From Burkholderia sp. D-99 (lineage in GTDB: Bacteria; Pseudomonadota; Gammaproteobacteria; Burkholderiales; Burkholderiaceae): a DNA stretch of 64,000 nt. This document shows positions 63,004-64,000 of this stretch, one piece after another. The stretch covers positions 124,001 through 188,000 of the forward strand of contig NZ_JAAOXM010000014.1 in assembly GCF_011605345.1 (NCBI RefSeq), given 5' to 3'. Within the stretch, counting starts at the first letter, position 1. Each line of letters begins with the position of its first letter. Position numbers and translations under genes: made by a program. A model generated the notes under the pieces. It did no database searches and was not told the origin of the DNA. It was given only the letters and a program-made list of their open reading frames with translations.

Positions 63004-63480
63004 ATGAAGGTCGCCACCTTGCGCGCACTCGCGCGCCGACTTGCGCTGCTGGTCGCCGTACCGGCCTCGATGAACGCCGAGGCCGCCACGCCCACGACGG
63101 CAGAACCGGCACGGCAGGATGCCGCCCGAGTCAACGCGGGCCGTTGGCCTCCAACCCTCTTTGCGTGCGACAGGCTGCCCCGTCGCGCCCCCATTGCCAT
63201 CACGCTCGACCGGGGCACCGGCGACGAGTCCCGATTTTCCGCCGGTGCTTCAGCGTCGAACGGCCTCCTGCCTACGTTGTTTGCCGGCAAACCCCAGGGC
63301 GACGCGCCATCGAAGAAGTCCAAGCCCGACAATCGCTTTCAGGTGATCTGCACGTTCAACGGAGATCGCGCCGTCTGTCGCTACGCATCCACGGTCAAAC
63401 AGCGTATGGCCGTCAACGAGCGCATCGCAGCAGCGATGTCCCCGCACGCACCATCGGTCAACGCGCATCGGACAATATGA
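63004..63480 (+). CDS. Exported hypothetical protein
   Basis: A 158-residue protein with a likely signal peptide (MKVATLRALARRLALLVAVP). The mature part is Ala/Pro-rich, then has two cysteines in FQVICTFNGDRAVCRYA, which may pair. No family recognised. It precedes the M16 protease gene by about 100 bases and could be co-transcribed. Confidence 0.5.
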   Translation: MKVATLRALARRLALLVAVPASMNAEAATPTTAEPARQDAARVNAGRWPPTLFACDRLPRRAPIAITLDRGTGDESRFSAGASASNGLLPTLFAGKPQGDAPSKKSKPDNRFQVICTFNGDRAVCRYASTVKQRMAVNERIAAAMSPHAPSVNAHRTI

Positions 63481-63581
63481 AAAACTTCACGTTCGCCGCG
63501 CTCGACGCATGGCAGGTCAACTGACCGCCGAGCCGGCGCCCGATCTTCCGCGTTCATCCTGCCTACACGAAAGGACGTTCC

Positions 63582-64000
63582 ATGTCAGTACGACGTTTGA
63601 TATGCACCGGGCTCTCGCTGTGCCTGTTGATTGCAGGCACAGCGATGGCCCAACCCGTCGAGGTAACGGGCTTTACCCACGTCCGCTCCCTGGGCGGTAT
63701 CGACGAATACCGTCTGGATGCCAACGGTCTCACCGTGCTTGCCCTGCCCGATCCCGCTGCGACGGTGGTCAGTTTCCAGGTGTTGTACCAAGTGGGGTCA
63801 CGCAACGAAGCCACCGGCACGACCGGCAACACCCACCTGCTCGAGCACCTGATGTTCAAGGGCAGCCGGCACTACAACAAGGCGCTCGGCAATTCACTGA
63901 ACAGCTACATGGAGCGAGTGGGCGCGACCTTCAACGCAACCACCTCGATGGACCGCACCAACTACTTCGGCACGCTCGGGCGCGATGCGCTGGAAGGCTA
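63582..64000 (+). CDS. M16 (pitrilysin) zinc protease, 5' part only
   Basis: The first 139 codons of a gene that runs off the window. A signal peptide (MSVRRLICTGLSLCLLIAGT) leads to the M16 opening EYRLDANGLTVLALPDPAAT. The inverted zinc motif HLLEH is at residues 85-89 (zinc His and catalytic Glu). AAGGA precedes the ATG. Such enzymes are periplasmic and are often paired with a second, inactive M16 subunit, which may follow. Confidence 0.88.
   Translation, partial: MSVRRLICTGLSLCLLIAGTAMAQPVEVTGFTHVRSLGGIDEYRLDANGLTVLALPDPAATVVSFQVLYQVGSRNEATGTTGNTHLLEHLMFKGSRHYNKALGNSLNSYMERVGATFNATTSMDRTNYFGTLGRDALEG

Noticed and set aside
63477..63524. 15-codon frame starting with ATGA overlap after the small exported protein
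   Set aside because: Too short, no ribosome site of its own and no homology I recognise.

Overview
This 64 kb window is chromosomal DNA of a GC-rich betaproteobacterium, almost certainly Burkholderia and probably the B. cepacia complex. The basis is strong G/C third-position bias (which creates many long antisense shadow frames), the protein families present (PotFGHI, OmpW, RimO, YbiT, AsmA, FetAB, SerB) and a catecholate siderophore locus. I see no rRNA, tRNA, insertion sequence, integrase or CRISPR array. The sequence ends inside an M16 protease gene.

Layout. (1) 0.1-1.6 kb: a DUF2975 membrane protein and YozG-like HTH regulator pair behind a perfect 19-bp-arm palindrome, then an exported protein. 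(2) 1.65-6.7 kb: a sulfide-oxidation locus. A FisR-like sigma-54 activator with three cysteines in its sensor domain diverges from a sigma-54 promoter driving a persulfide dioxygenase, a phosphatase/rhodanese-like domain fused to sulfide:quinone oxidoreductase, and a TSUP transporter. (3) 6.9-9.0 kb: an exported ricin-lectin-like protein and a small membrane protein. (4) 9.1-13.2 kb: the putrescine importer potFGHI, read leftwards. (5) 13.7-20.5 kb: housekeeping and hypothetical genes, including ompW and a nitronate monooxygenase that both carry FNR/ANR-like palindromes at matching distances upstream.

(6) 20.5-39.2 kb: a complete catecholate siderophore locus. A leftward array (TonB receptor, entC, entE, entB, DUF2218 protein, single-module C-A-T-TE NRPS, entA, DAHP synthase, MFS exporter) makes, exports and retrieves the siderophore. 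A rightward operon (binding protein, esterase, FecCD permease, ATPase) imports it. An AraC/PchR-type regulator lies between, and Fur boxes precede both arms. The NRPS adenylation pocket has acidic residues suited to a diamino acid such as lysine rather than serine, so the product is more likely azotochelin/cepaciachelin-like than enterobactin.

(7) 39.7-46.8 kb: a cluster I cannot assign to a known pathway. It has a NodB deacetylase, two small-molecule-kinase-like proteins, a CmcI-type enzyme, a macrolide-type glycosyltransferase, an asparagine-synthetase-like enzyme without its glutaminase nucleophile, a radical SAM enzyme and an FkbM-like methyltransferase. Five of these form a leftward operon with overlapping or nearly touching genes. 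This is the best candidate for an undescribed system. (8) 47.0-62.4 kb: an ABC-F ATPase, a lipocalin-like protein, a 24-unit 8-bp tandem repeat, AsmA, FetAB, a PliI-type lysozyme inhibitor, an MDR oxidoreductase with divergent LysR regulator, serB, a cystathionine beta-lyase, kdgK and rimO. (9) 62.4-64.0 kb: a gene-poor stretch, a small exported protein and the start of an M16 protease.
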